Below, one piece after another: positions 53,242 through 62,688 of a stretch of DNA of 64,000 nt. The notes under the pieces were generated by a model. The model was not told the DNA's origin, made no database searches, and saw only the letters and a list, made by a program, of their open reading frames with translations. Both the position numbers and the translations under genes were made by a program. This stretch comes from Synechococcus sp. CBW1002. Lineage in GTDB: Bacteria; Cyanobacteriota; Cyanobacteriia; PCC-6307; Cyanobiaceae. Numbering within the stretch: position 1 is the stretch's first letter; each line of letters opens with the position of its first letter. The stretch spans positions 1,426,001-1,490,000 of the forward strand of contig NZ_CP060398.1 of the NCBI RefSeq assembly GCF_015840915.1, given 5' to 3'.

Positions 53242-54507
53242 CAGGGCTGCCTAAAAGTGTGATCAGCCCAAGCTCCCTCGGCTGGCCACGCCGCCAAGTG
53301 CCAGCATTCCCTTGATGTCGTAGGCCAACTCCCGCAGGCCTTGGCGGATCGAGCGGTAGCCGCCCCGCCGCAGCAAGTTCATCACGATGGTTCGCAGGAA
53401 GGCGAACACCGGGGCCCCGATCCGGTTGGCGTAGCGATGAGCGTCCTCACCCAGCTGGACGTCACGGGCCCAGTGCCATTCGTTCTCAATGCTCCAGCGC
53501 TGACGGATCAGGCGCAGCAGGGCTTGTGGCGTGGTGCGCACGCTGGTGAGGAACAGGTGGTGCCTGATCTTGCGCTTGCCCTTGCGGGTGAGGGTGCCTG
53601 TGATCACCTCAACGATCCAGGCGCTGCCGGGCCAGTTGGCTTTGATGTGCTCCGGTGCCTCTCTGGCTCGCAGTTCCCAGACGGTGTCGCGCCCGTGGCT
53701 CTTCTCGTGATCTGTTGCAGTGAAAGGGATGTGACGCTTTCCCTGGAACTGGCAGCCGATCTGGCGGTAGAGGGTCTTCTGGTTCGATTTGACGGTCAGG
53801 AGCACGTCGGCCCCCTGGGAGAGGCACCAGCGAAAAACGCCTGCGTCGTGTGCAGGGCATCCGCCTGGATCAACACGCCATCGAGATCCAGGCTGCTGAG
53901 CAGCTCTTTCAGCGCCGCACGCTCACTGGATTCGTGGGTGTCATAGGTCGTCTGGGCCAGGGCGACGCCAAGGGCCCGGGCGTACACCGTGACCTGGGCG
54001 ACAAACCGGTGACTGCCGTCTTCTGTCTCCACGGCAGAGCCGCGCAGGGTCTTGCCATCACACACCAGCTGATCCAGACCCGTTGCCCCGCTTGGGACCT
54101 GGCTGATCATCCAGGCCTGCAGCACCTGGCCAAACTCCTGCAGGTGGGCCTTGTTGAACAGGTAGAGGAAGGTGGCATCGGAGGGCCAGCGCTTGAAATT
54201 CAGGCCCAGCGCCTGGTTGAGTGCCTCACGGTGCCGCCGGGCAAAGGCCTCCAGATCACGGGAGCTGCGGCAGCCGCTCAGGATCCCGAGCACAGCCACC
54301 AGCAGCAGGAACCACTGCGGGTAACGCACCCCGCGGCGGTAACGCCCATCCGGGATGGCCTTGAGGAAGCTGATCAGGTCATCCGGTGCGGGCTGATCGA
54401 CTCCGGTGGAGCGGGTTTCGGGCATTGGGGGCACTGAGACCCGCCGACCAAACCCAATGCTGGCAGACCTGCCAAGAGCTACCAGGACAGACTTTTAGGC
54501 GACTCTG
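53242..54507 (-). mobile_element. ISAs1-family element
   Basis: Ends CAGGGCTGCCTAAAAGT and ACTTTTAGGCGACTCTG; the 10-bp duplication CGGCCAGGGG lies at 53232-53241 and 54508-54517. Inserted in the first codons of an IS1182-type transposase remnant. Confidence 0.92.
53263..54434 (-). pseudogene. ISAs1-family transposase, frameshifted
   Basis: First part from 54434 (MPPMPETRSTGVDQPAPDDL, FLKAIPDGRYRRGVRYP, LVCDGKTLRGSAVETEDGSH) to QADALHTTQAFF. The second part continues in another frame from RWCLSQGADVLLTVKSNQ to IRQRWSIENEWHWARD and the end at 53263. The break falls at a run of five T near 53835 where six would keep the frame, so a one-base deletion is likely. All DDE regions are otherwise present. 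Confidence 0.88.
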
Positions 54508-54600
54508 CGGCCAGGGGCGAAAGGTCTTGCGCTTCTGCATGCCCGAGTGTATCGCCCAGATCCATTGCAGTCACTGGGATCAGGGCAGATTGATGGGCGG
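54508..54600 (-). pseudogene. 5' end of an IS1182-type element
   Basis: Inverse of the leader and start of the transposase at 3169 (MQKRKTFRPW); GATCCATTGCAGTCACTGGG is shared with 3129-3148. The gene is lost after the ISAs1 insertion; beyond it only PR-stop remain. Confidence 0.8.
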
Positions 54601-54929
54601 CTGTGGAGAGACTGGGTGCTGATCTATGCGCGACAGGCTCCTGGTCCTCTAATGGCGAAGCTGAGACACTAGCTTGGCTTTCCATGCCGCTTGAGCATTC
54701 TAACGACGCACTGCACAAGAGTATAAATCAACTTATCTATGCTAGTCTCTTTCCATTTTGGCCGAAGAAGTGTCGATGCACCCTGATAGCCGCCGTGGCA
54801 CACCGAGACAATTTAGACTGATTCGACCTCTCAGAGTGTCAGAGGCAAATGAGCCTTTCTCGAGCCCAGAAGACACCACAGCCACGACAAGGCAGACTGG
54901 CGAATGTCCGGACATCGTAATGGAAGATC
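54601..54929. other. leader region of the glycosyltransferase-sulfotransferase gene
   Basis: AT-rich noncoding DNA with several stops in all frames. I see no convincing promoter pair or terminator and no IS end. It presumably carries the promoter of the large gene that follows. Confidence 0.35.
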
Positions 54930-57900
54930 ATGAGTAGGGATAGATCACACCAGCAAACATCGCACCTCAGCCCCAGCAGGCAGCCAATCGACCCCGCAAC
55001 AAATGTCGAAGAAATACCAAAGATCTCCGTCATTGTTCCAACAAGACACAGAGCCCACTCTCTGCCTCAGCTTCTAATGCTTTATGACCGACAAAGCTGG
55101 TCCAATAAGGAGATTCTAGTTCTAGATGACAGCGACAACCCTGACTCTGCTTTTCGTGACAAGACTGAGCATCGAAGTGATGCATTTTATTGGCATACGA
55201 GTAGGAGACTAAGCATCGGTGAGAAGCGCAACCTGCTTGCCAGTCGAAGCAACGGCGATATAATTGCGCACTTCGATGAAGACAATTATTACGCGGCGAA
55301 TTATCTTGAGATGATGTGGAAGGCGATGAGCACCAGTGGCTGTGATGTCGTGAAGTTAGCCGGCTGGTTTTGTCTGCATGAGCCGAGCGGGAGACTTGGC
55401 TACTGGGATACAGCAGATCATGAATCCGATCATTTTAATTTCTGTGGCACCGAGCCAGTTGGCAAGAGACTTGAAAGATTTACAGCTGCAGCCTATCGTT
55501 CATTCCAAACAGGGCATGGTTTTTCATGCATGTACAGAAAGTCATGCTGGGAACAAACTCGATTTCCAGACCAAGAATTGGAAGAGGATTCGCATTTCGT
55601 CGAAAGAGTCTTACAGAGAAAAGGATCAGTCAGCTTTGTCCAAGATGATATTGGAATCTGCTTGCATATCATCCGCGCGAACACTGCTTCTCGATGCTTC
55701 CCTAATCGCCTTATATCCGAAAAAGAACTGAGGCACATCTTCCAAGGATACATTCTAACATCAGAAAAGACACGAAAGCAGGATGTCCGAGAAGACAGTA
55801 TCATCGGCCATTCAACACCTGTTTCTGCAGCAGGCACTACAAGACAACAACAGAAGACAGTCACGCACAAATCAGAAAATCGAGTTGGCTCCAGTAGCAA
55901 GGGCTTCGCCTACACAGGTAGATCACACGAGCCAATGCAGTCAGCGGAACGACTTCGGCACAATAAGACAATGAAGAATTTTCCAGACGAAGGAAGCGAG
56001 GAAATCAAAGTTAGTCTATTTACTGTAGCACACAATCGATCGACCCTATTGCCGCTTCTTGAAAAATGCATTCTCAGTCAGACATATTCACGACTCCTTA
56101 CAGAATGGGTAATCATTGATGACTCAGATCTTGATGGGCCCATCTTTTCGCCAACTCCAAATACGGGTCTCAAGACAAAGTTGATCCGACCCAAAAACAA
56201 GCAGCCCCAAGGCAGGGAAAGAAGTATTAGTTACGATCATTGCGATGGAGATATCATTATTCATATGGATGAAACTGCATATTATCCACCATCACGAGTT
56301 GAGCACGCAGTCAAGCGCCTCATGGACACTGACCACGACGTAGCTGGCGCAGACACTTTACCCATCATCAATATGCCGAAGCGAGAACTTTGGCTACTAG
56401 GCCCCTTCAACCACAACCAGGTCACTGCCAATACACTAGCCTTCAAACGGGCTGCCCTAAACAAAATCCGCGGGGACCAGCAGGATTCTGCGACTAATGA
56501 AGAAGAGTATATTTTGCAGAATCACTCATTTCCGTTGGCGCAGCTTGATCCGATCAAGACCATTGCCTGCGTTGAATATCAATCGAGTATATTCCCAAAT
56601 GGAGAACTGACTCATGCTAGATATAGTCTCAAGCCGAAGAAAGCAGATGATAGCCTTTTGAAAGAAATTATTTCAAGCGCCAGACTTGAAGAGTACCAGA
56701 TCTCACTAGCGACGAGCCGACAATTCGCCAAGAGTCAAGGCATGGATCAACTATTGAGTCCTAGGAAGACTCTTGCAGAGAGAACTATTCAGCCTGCGAG
56801 AGGATATAGCTCATCACAACGGTCTACAAGAGTTGCAGTTATCACTCCCTATCACAACGAGCCAACACCAATCTTGCGACGCTGTCATGAAAGCGTGCTG
56901 AGACAGAGTAGTTCTTGTAGTCACTTTTTCATTGCCGATGGCCCTGGCAATCCAGAGCTTGATAGCTGGGACTGCCGGCACATCATTCTTGGCAAAGGAC
57001 ATCGCGATAATGGCAATACTCCTCGAGGGATAGGCAGCCTCTGCGCAATGAACGAGGGCTATGATGCCATCGCTTACCTCGATGTCGACAATCTATACAA
57101 AGATGACCATATCAGGCTAGCACTTGCGCGCAGAGAAGAAACACAAGCGGATGTTATATTTACCTATCGACATGTATTTTTTCCAGACGGGCAAGTAATC
57201 CCAACTCTGCTAGAAGAAGATACAAACAAGGCGCATGTCGACACCAGTTGCATGGTACTCTTTCGACCTGCTTTCTCCGCACTTTCTATTTGGAGCGAGA
57301 TGCCATCGAAATATGGGCCGATCTGCGATCGCGTTATGTTTCACCATCTAATTCATAATCATTCCTGTGCATGGCTAGAAGATGCGACAGTTCTATTTGA
57401 AAGCTGGTACCTCGGCCATTTTTATCTGATAGGTCGCTGTCCGCCAATCAACGCCAAGATCGTGCCGAGGCGCTCAGCACTAGAGTGGGAAGCTATAATT
57501 AGGCAATATAAACAACAATCACGCGGAGCAGCTTCATTTGCTGGGCCCATCATTCATGAGGCGCCAAGCATAGGTATTGCAGCAATCATGGGCCCAGCAA
57601 GATCCGGAACTTCAGTGCTGCAGCGAAGTCTTTGCCTTCACTATCCATTCGTAGGCATACCGGAGCACTCTTTAATTAGTCAGTATGCAGAGTTAGTTGG
57701 GCATGATCCAGAGGTCAGGCATGAAGGAAGCTACCTCCTCGAAAGATTTGACAGCATTGGAAAGAGTGATCCAAGGTTTGAATGGGTCCGTAAGCACGTT
57801 GTAGATCTCCGGCCCATAGTCTCCCCGCAAAAGAACTATAATCTGGCTGAGTTATATATCGCGGTTGTCGAATCAACTCTATCGAGAAGGGCTAAGGAGT

Positions 57901-58652
57901 TCATTGCCCGCACGGGATCGGGATTTGTCATAGACAAGACAATAACGTCAAGCGAATATGCACATCACTTGCTCAAGGCCGTTCCAAGTGTTAAGTGCAT
58001 TCTCTCTATGCGCAACCCTATTGACCAAATTTGTGCGATGAGAAAGATCTCACAAGAAAAGCCAGGCTCATGGCAAGAGCCGCATCGCACAATTGACACC
58101 CTAGCATTTCAATATATAATACGAATTCTTAATCCCCTAATTGCAGCTCCGCCTAATCGACTTATTATCGTGAGTCACGAAGGATTTGTTCGTAATCGAG
58201 AGGAATCAATTCTTAAGATTGCCAGATTTCTTCTGGATTCTCGACAATTCGCAAACAATAGAAACGAGAATCAAGCGGCTATGCTACTGGAGTGCTTAGG
58301 CGATGCCAAGACTACTATCTATGAGGATGAGCTGAGGTCGATAGATGACAGCCTTGCTTTTGAGTTGACAGTAAATGATGAGCCATGGAAGAAGAATAGC
58401 CTTCAAAAAGCCATCAGCCATAGTGCACATTCCTATAATCTAACTGACTTCATGACGGCCGATGAATACGCCTATCTATACGCCCTTTTTCAGCCTTTGC
58501 ATGAGCGGTACTGGAAGATAGTTGGCCCTAGCCACAAAGGAGGGATTGGCGTCAGAGTCCCTGATCTGGCAAGAGAGCACCAGGCATGGGTGGCCGCTCT
58601 TTGTTCTTCGCTAGAAGAACGAGTAAGGGATAATGTTGATCATATTTTTTAA
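54930..58652 (+). CDS. giant glycosyltransferase (three GT2-like domains) fused to a sulfotransferase
   Basis: 1240 residues from ATG 54930 (a stop lies three codons upstream). Domain 1 (about 32-270): ISVIVPTRHRAHSLPQLL, EILVLDDSDN, IAHFDEDNYYAANYLE. Domain 2 (359-560): VSLFTVAHNRSTLLPLLE, WVIIDDSDLDGP, DIIIHMDETAYYPPSRVE, where the usual DxD cluster is reduced to DET. Domain 3 (635-850): VAVITPYHNEPTPILRRC, AIAYLDVDNLYKDDH. Domain 4 (880-1220): sulfotransferase with the 5'-phosphosulfate loop IMGPARSGTSVLQRSL and the 3'-phosphate motif CILSMRNPIDQICAMRK. No membrane segment. It probably builds and sulfates a surface glycan using nucleotide sugars and PAPS. Domains 1 and 2 are homologous to domains 3 and 1 of the 17764 protein. 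AT-rich, flanked by IS debris. Confidence 0.85.
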   Translation: MSRDRSHQQTSHLSPSRQPIDPATNVEEIPKISVIVPTRHRAHSLPQLLMLYDRQSWSNKEILVLDDSDNPDSAFRDKTEHRSDAFYWHTSRRLSIGEKRNLLASRSNGDIIAHFDEDNYYAANYLEMMWKAMSTSGCDVVKLAGWFCLHEPSGRLGYWDTADHESDHFNFCGTEPVGKRLERFTAAAYRSFQTGHGFSCMYRKSCWEQTRFPDQELEEDSHFVERVLQRKGSVSFVQDDIGICLHIIRANTASRCFPNRLISEKELRHIFQGYILTSEKTRKQDVREDSIIGHSTPVSAAGTTRQQQKTVTHKSENRVGSSSKGFAYTGRSHEPMQSAERLRHNKTMKNFPDEGSEEIKVSLFTVAHNRSTLLPLLEKCILSQTYSRLLTEWVIIDDSDLDGPIFSPTPNTGLKTKLIRPKNKQPQGRERSISYDHCDGDIIIHMDETAYYPPSRVEHAVKRLMDTDHDVAGADTLPIINMPKRELWLLGPFNHNQVTANTLAFKRAALNKIRGDQQDSATNEEEYILQNHSFPLAQLDPIKTIACVEYQSSIFPNGELTHARYSLKPKKADDSLLKEIISSARLEEYQISLATSRQFAKSQGMDQLLSPRKTLAERTIQPARGYSSSQRSTRVAVITPYHNEPTPILRRCHESVLRQSSSCSHFFIADGPGNPELDSWDCRHIILGKGHRDNGNTPRGIGSLCAMNEGYDAIAYLDVDNLYKDDHIRLALARREETQADVIFTYRHVFFPDGQVIPTLLEEDTNKAHVDTSCMVLFRPAFSALSIWSEMPSKYGPICDRVMFHHLIHNHSCAWLEDATVLFESWYLGHFYLIGRCPPINAKIVPRRSALEWEAIIRQYKQQSRGAASFAGPIIHEAPSIGIAAIMGPARSGTSVLQRSLCLHYPFVGIPEHSLISQYAELVGHDPEVRHEGSYLLERFDSIGKSDPRFEWVRKHVVDLRPIVSPQKNYNLAELYIAVVESTLSRRAKEFIARTGSGFVIDKTITSSEYAHHLLKAVPSVKCILSMRNPIDQICAMRKISQEKPGSWQEPHRTIDTLAFQYIIRILNPLIAAPPNRLIIVSHEGFVRNREESILKIARFLLDSRQFANNRNENQAAMLLECLGDAKTTIYEDELRSIDDSLAFELTVNDEPWKKNSLQKAISHSAHSYNLTDFMTADEYAYLYALFQPLHERYWKIVGPSHKGGIGVRVPDLAREHQAWVAALCSSLEERVRDNVDHIF

Positions 58653-58689
58653 TATGTCTAGAGAAATCTGAGGGCTAGTTATTCCGTAT

Positions 58690-58720
58690 GTTGGGTGAAG
58701 CTGCTACGCGGCAGATTCAA
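58690..58720 (-). repeat. IS91-like terminus, isolated
   Basis: Inverse of TTGAATCTGCCGCGTAGCAG followed by CTTCACCCAAC, the same terminus as at 25016-25041 and about 30350-30377. No transposase next to it. Confidence 0.55.
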
Positions 58721-59001
58721 TCCCCAGCAAACGAACCAGTACGCGCGTACGCCCTCGCGCCCGAAACACCCACGGCCAGGCCAGAGCGCCCTTGCCACTC
58801 TGGTCATGAGGACATCGGGCCATGGCCGATGACATCTTTGGAGGCCTGACCCCGAAAGCAAACGTAGCCTGGGATTCGAATTGCGTTCCCTGCCCTGGCG
58901 ACGGCCCCCCGGTTTCAGGAAACGAACCAGTACAGCTCTGCACGCCCTCGCGGCCGAAACACCCATGGCCAATGCCAAAGCCCTTAGCCACACTGGTACT
59001 G
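58721..59001 (+). repeat. unidentified element end, copies 3 and 4
   Basis: 58721-58908 repeats 44345-44530 (CAGCAAACGAACCAGTACG to the start of MADDIFGGLTPKANVAWDSN, with V for A in VPCPGDG). From 58909 a second, diverged copy begins CCCCGGTTTCAGGAAACGAAC, whose outer bases resemble the IS3-gamma end. It is cut at 59001 by IS5-epsilon. Confidence 0.6.
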
Positions 59002-60769
59002 GGGGACTCCTGAAAAATCCAGATCCATTGCGCCGCAGCTGGTCTCAAGCATGAGAAACCGCTAAAGTGGCCGTGAATCAGGCAATCCGTGATTGCCTTT
59101 ACTCCTGATCGTTCCATATGTACCGGAGGCACAATAACGGTCAGATCTCAATCAAGGAGTTCCACCTGCCATTTGGCGGCACACTTGATCCCGAGAATCG
59201 CTGGGTTCAACTGGAGGGGCTGATCCCATGGGATGAGCTGGAAGAAACCTATGCCCCTCAATTCAGCGCCACAATTGGCGCTCCAGCCAAATCAGTGAGA
59301 ATGGCCTTTGGTGCTCTCTACATCAAACAGAAGTTAGGGCTCACCGACGAAGAGACAGTCCATCAGATCAGAGAGAACGCCTATATTCAGTTCTTTCTCG
59401 GCTTTGCGGGCTACACAGCTAAGGCACCGTTTGATGCCTCGATGATGGTGCACTTTCGCAAGCGTTTTTCTGACGAGGATCTGCGCCGTATCAACGAGCT
59501 GGTGGTGCAGCGCGGCAAAGAGATCCTTCTGGAAGCACTTGCTCAGGCAGCAGACGATGACGACCATGATGATCGTGATTCCAGTGGAGGAGGCGCTCAG
59601 CTAGAACTTGATGCGTTGATCAAGCCTGCTGACTGGCCAGAAGGAAAGAATTGGGGCACTCTCACGATTGATGCCAGTTGCACTCCAGCCGACATCACCT
59701 ATCCCAGAGACCTCAAGCTCCTCAACGAGGCTCGCACAACGACCGAGCGAGTCATTGATGATCTGTGCAGTCAGTCATCGGGATTCAGGAGACATCGACC
59801 TCGCTACGACCGTGGCCTTGCTCGTGCTCATTTCCTGAGAGTGGCGAAGCAAAAACGACCACGTCGCCGCAAAGTGAAGGCTGCCATTAAACATCAGCTT
59901 GGCTATGTGCGGCAGAATCTCAAGGCCATTGATGCTCTGATCGGCTGCGGGGCAAGGCTTTCCGAGCTTAAGAGGCATTGGTGGCAGAAGTTGTTGGCCT
60001 GCAGCGAGTTGGAGCGGCAACAGGGCCTTCTGCTCGCCTCTCAGACCAACAGCATTCCAGACCGCCTGGTGAATCTTGTGCAGACCCATATCCGCCCAAT
60101 GGTGCGAGGCAAAGCACGTGCTGCGGTGGAGTTTGGAGCCAAAATCAGTGTTTCGGTTCAAAACGGCTTTCCGTTCTTGCACCGCATAAGCTGGAACCCC
60201 TACAACGAAGGAGAAGACCTTATCGCTCAGGCGGAAAAATACAAGCTGGATACAGGATCTTACCCAGAGCGAATCTGCGCCGACCGGATTTATATCACGG
60301 CCAAGAATAGGCATTTCTGCACGAGGAACGGTATTCGCCTCTCCGGCAAGCGATTGGGTCGCCCGCCCAAGGATCCTGATGTCACCACTGCACACAAGCA
60401 CCAGCTCCGATCTGATCAAGCTCGACGCAATGAAGTGGAAGGCGTCTTTGGCTCTGGAAAGCGCAAGTATTCCCTGGATCTGATCATGGCTCGTCTACCA
60501 GCTGGTGCCGAATCCTCCATCTCGATGGCCTTTGTCGTGATGTGCGCGGAAAAGGTCTTGAGGCTGCTGCGCCTCTTTTTTGTCCTTCTTTTTGGGTGGA
60601 TCTACAGCTTTTTTATGGCCTGGTCAGCGATCAGAGCGCCTGAGGGCATCTGCAAGCCATGCTTTTGAGATCTGGCCGACTTGATGTCACCGCGCTTGCC
60701 AGCCTGATTAACGCGAAGCAAACGGACGAATCCGGCGCCGATGGGCCGAGAATCTTTTTCAGGAGTCCC
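59002..60769 (+). mobile_element. IS5-epsilon copy 2, complete (1768 bp)
   Basis: GGGGACTCCTGAAAAAT and TTTTTCAGGAGTCCC ends; 5-bp duplication TACTG at 58997-59001 and 60770-60774. Confidence 0.93.
59118..60668 (+). CDS. IS5/IS1182-superfamily transposase (IS5-epsilon)
   Basis: 516 residues, intact. N-terminal DUF772-type domain (FHLPFGGTLDPENRWVQLE, APAKSVRMAFGALYIKQKL, FFLGFAGYTAKAPFDASMM) is followed by an acidic linker (AADDDDHDDRDSSGGG), then the DDE part: GTLTIDASCTPADITYPRDL, ERICADRIYITAKNRHFC and RRNEVEGVFGSGKRKYSL. The C-terminus has two hydrophobic stretches. Start ATG 59118 lies in the conserved leader. Confidence 0.92.
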   Translation: MYRRHNNGQISIKEFHLPFGGTLDPENRWVQLEGLIPWDELEETYAPQFSATIGAPAKSVRMAFGALYIKQKLGLTDEETVHQIRENAYIQFFLGFAGYTAKAPFDASMMVHFRKRFSDEDLRRINELVVQRGKEILLEALAQAADDDDHDDRDSSGGGAQLELDALIKPADWPEGKNWGTLTIDASCTPADITYPRDLKLLNEARTTTERVIDDLCSQSSGFRRHRPRYDRGLARAHFLRVAKQKRPRRRKVKAAIKHQLGYVRQNLKAIDALIGCGARLSELKRHWWQKLLACSELERQQGLLLASQTNSIPDRLVNLVQTHIRPMVRGKARAAVEFGAKISVSVQNGFPFLHRISWNPYNEGEDLIAQAEKYKLDTGSYPERICADRIYITAKNRHFCTRNGIRLSGKRLGRPPKDPDVTTAHKHQLRSDQARRNEVEGVFGSGKRKYSLDLIMARLPAGAESSISMAFVVMCAEKVLRLLRLFFVLLFGWIYSFFMAWSAIRAPEGICKPCF

Positions 60770-61102
60770 TACTGGGGAGGCCGGGCCGGCCGAGCAGAAG
60801 GAGCTCGAAAAGCTCCGAGCCCAGGACCAGCGGGAGATCAAAGCTCTCAAAATGGAGCTGCAGCGCAAGGAGAAGGCCCTGGCGGAGGCGGCGGCCTTGC
60901 TGATGCTGCGAAAAAAGTGGGAGGCCTTCTGCTCGGAGGACGAGGAAGGCTGACCAGCGCCGCGCACCGGCGGAAGGTATCCGGCGACAATCTGGTTGAA
61001 GCGGCCATCAACCTGATTGACACGGGACAAAACCAGGTTTGGAGCTGGGACATCACCTATCTGCCGACCACAGTGCGGGGTGTGTGGCTGTACCTCTACC
61101 TG
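60770..61102 (+). pseudogene. IS3-gamma copy 3, internally deleted and chimeric
   Basis: OrfA C-terminus (AEQKELEKLRAQDQREIKAL to SEDEEG-stop at 60953), then TSAAHRRKV of OrfB. A foreign insert follows (SGDNLVEAAINLIDTGQ) and then OrfB again at NQVWSWDITYLPTTVRGVW, ending at LYLYL. The first and last parts match IS3-gamma with small differences; two-thirds of OrfB are missing. Confidence 0.82.
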
Positions 61103-61149
61103 GGGCCTCCTGAGAAAGTAAGAACCAGCCCCAGGTCAGCAAAGTGGGG
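61103..61149 (+). repeat. short dispersed repeat, second copy
   Basis: Matches 33871-33917 (GGGCCTCCTGA, AAGTAAGAACCA, CAAAGTGGGG). It separates the IS3-gamma relic from IS3-alpha. Confidence 0.5.
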
Positions 61150-61764
61150 TGAGGTGGTCTGGCTTTTCTGGACAGGCCCCATCGTTAACCTCTGAGGCGG
61201 GGTACCGCCCCTGAAAGGGGCTCCCACCGATGAGCAAGCGCCGCACCCACAGCCCCGAGTTCAAGGCCAGGGTCGCCATGGAGGCGATCAGTGGCCGCAA
61301 GACGATCCAGGAGATCGCCGCCGACCACGCCATCCACCCGATCCAGGTGAGCCAGTGGAAGCGGCAGCTCCTGGACGGTGCCAGCGAGCTCTTCACCCGA
61401 GGCAAGAAGACCAAGGACAAGGAGGAGGGGCAGGCCAAGGAGGCGGAGCTGTTCCAGCAGATCGGACGGCTGCAGATGGAGCTGGAGTGGCTCAAAAAAA
61501 AGTCTCAACTGCTCTGATGCCCGTGAACTGCGCAAGCTGGTCGATCACGACCACCCCGAGCTCAGCATCAGCAGGCAGTGTGCGCTGCTGGGGCTGCCTC
61601 GATCCACGCTGTACTACCGGCCGACACCGGTCCGTGTATCGACGCTGCGGATCATGGCCAGGATCGATGCTCTCTACCTGGAGGATCCCTGCAGCGGCAG
61701 CCGCCGGATGGTGGACTATCTGGCCCAAGATGGTATCCCGATCAGCCGAGATCGAGTGCGAAAC
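61150..61764 (+). mobile_element. IS3-alpha, 5' half
   Basis: The orfA end and the first 615 bp of an IS3-alpha copy, cut at GCGAAAC by a complete inverted copy. The other half is not present after 63030. Confidence 0.93.
61230..61517 (+). CDS. IS3-alpha OrfA
   Basis: 95 residues, SKRRTHS form, complete, followed by OrfB codons only up to RDRVRN (61764). Confidence 0.9.
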   Translation: MSKRRTHSPEFKARVAMEAISGRKTIQEIAADHAIHPIQVSQWKRQLLDGASELFTRGKKTKDKEEGQAKEAELFQQIGRLQMELEWLKKKSQLL

Positions 61765-61779
61765 TGAGGTGGGTGCCTT

Positions 61780-62688
61780 TTATTGGACAGTTCCGGCCCC
61801 TGACATCGTTAACCCAGGACGGGTGGAACATGGTTCGGCCTCAGTGTAGACCGCGTGGGGAGTTTTGCCTCCAAGGGAACTGTGAGGTCTTACATGGCAA
61901 TACCGCCACAGGAAGCGGGCCAGGCTGATTTCAGCGTCCCAGCCATCGCTGTATGCCCGTAGGTAGACCTCCTCGTACTTGACAGTCCTCCACAGCCGTT
62001 CAACAAGGATGTTGTCGTAGCACCGCTTTCTGCCGGACCAGCTGATCTGGATCCGCTCCCCTTTGAGTCTGGCCACAAAGTCAGCGGACGTGAACTGACA
62101 GCCTTGATCGGAGTGGAAGATCTCTGGCCTACGGCCGCCTCCCAAGGCCATCTCCAGGGCCTCCAGACAGAACTTCGTGTCAAGGCTGTTGGAGAGCCTC
62201 CAGCTGAGCACATGCCTGGAATGGAGATCCATGATCGCCACCAGATAGAGGAACCCTTTCTGCAGAGGGATGTAGGTGATGTCGGTCGCCCAGACCTGAT
62301 CCACCGACGTGACCTGCGTGAGGTCCACCAGGCAGGGGAACCGCACGGACGGATCACCTGGAACCGTCGTCCGGGGCTTCTGGTAGATCGCCCGTAATCC
62401 CATGCGCCGCATGAGGTTTCGCACTCGATCTCGGCTGATCGGGATACCATCTTGGGCCAGATAGTCCACCATCCGGCGGCTGCCGCTGCAGGGATCCTCC
62501 AGGTAGAGAGCATCGATCCTGGCCATGATCCGCAGCGTCGATACACGGACCGGTGTCGGCCGGTAGTACAGCGTGGATCGAGGCAGCCCCAGCAGCGCAC
62601 ACTGCCTGCTGATGCTGAGCTCGGGGTGGTCGTGATCGACCAGCTTGCGCAGTTCACGGGCATCAGAGCAGTTGAGACTTTTTTTTGA
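61780..62688 (-). CDS. IS3-alpha OrfB
   Basis: Intact, CHVRPH form. Confidence 0.9.
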   Translation of the reverse strand, partial: SKKSLNCSDARELRKLVDHDHPELSISRQCALLGLPRSTLYYRPTPVRVSTLRIMARIDALYLEDPCSGSRRMVDYLAQDGIPISRDRVRNLMRRMGLRAIYQKPRTTVPGDPSVRFPCLVDLTQVTSVDQVWATDITYIPLQKGFLYLVAIMDLHSRHVLSWRLSNSLDTKFCLEALEMALGGGRRPEIFHSDQGCQFTSADFVARLKGERIQISWSGRKRCYDNILVERLWRTVKYEEVYLRAYSDGWDAEISLARFLWRYCHVRPHSSLGGKTPHAVYTEAEPCSTRPGLTMSGAGTVQ

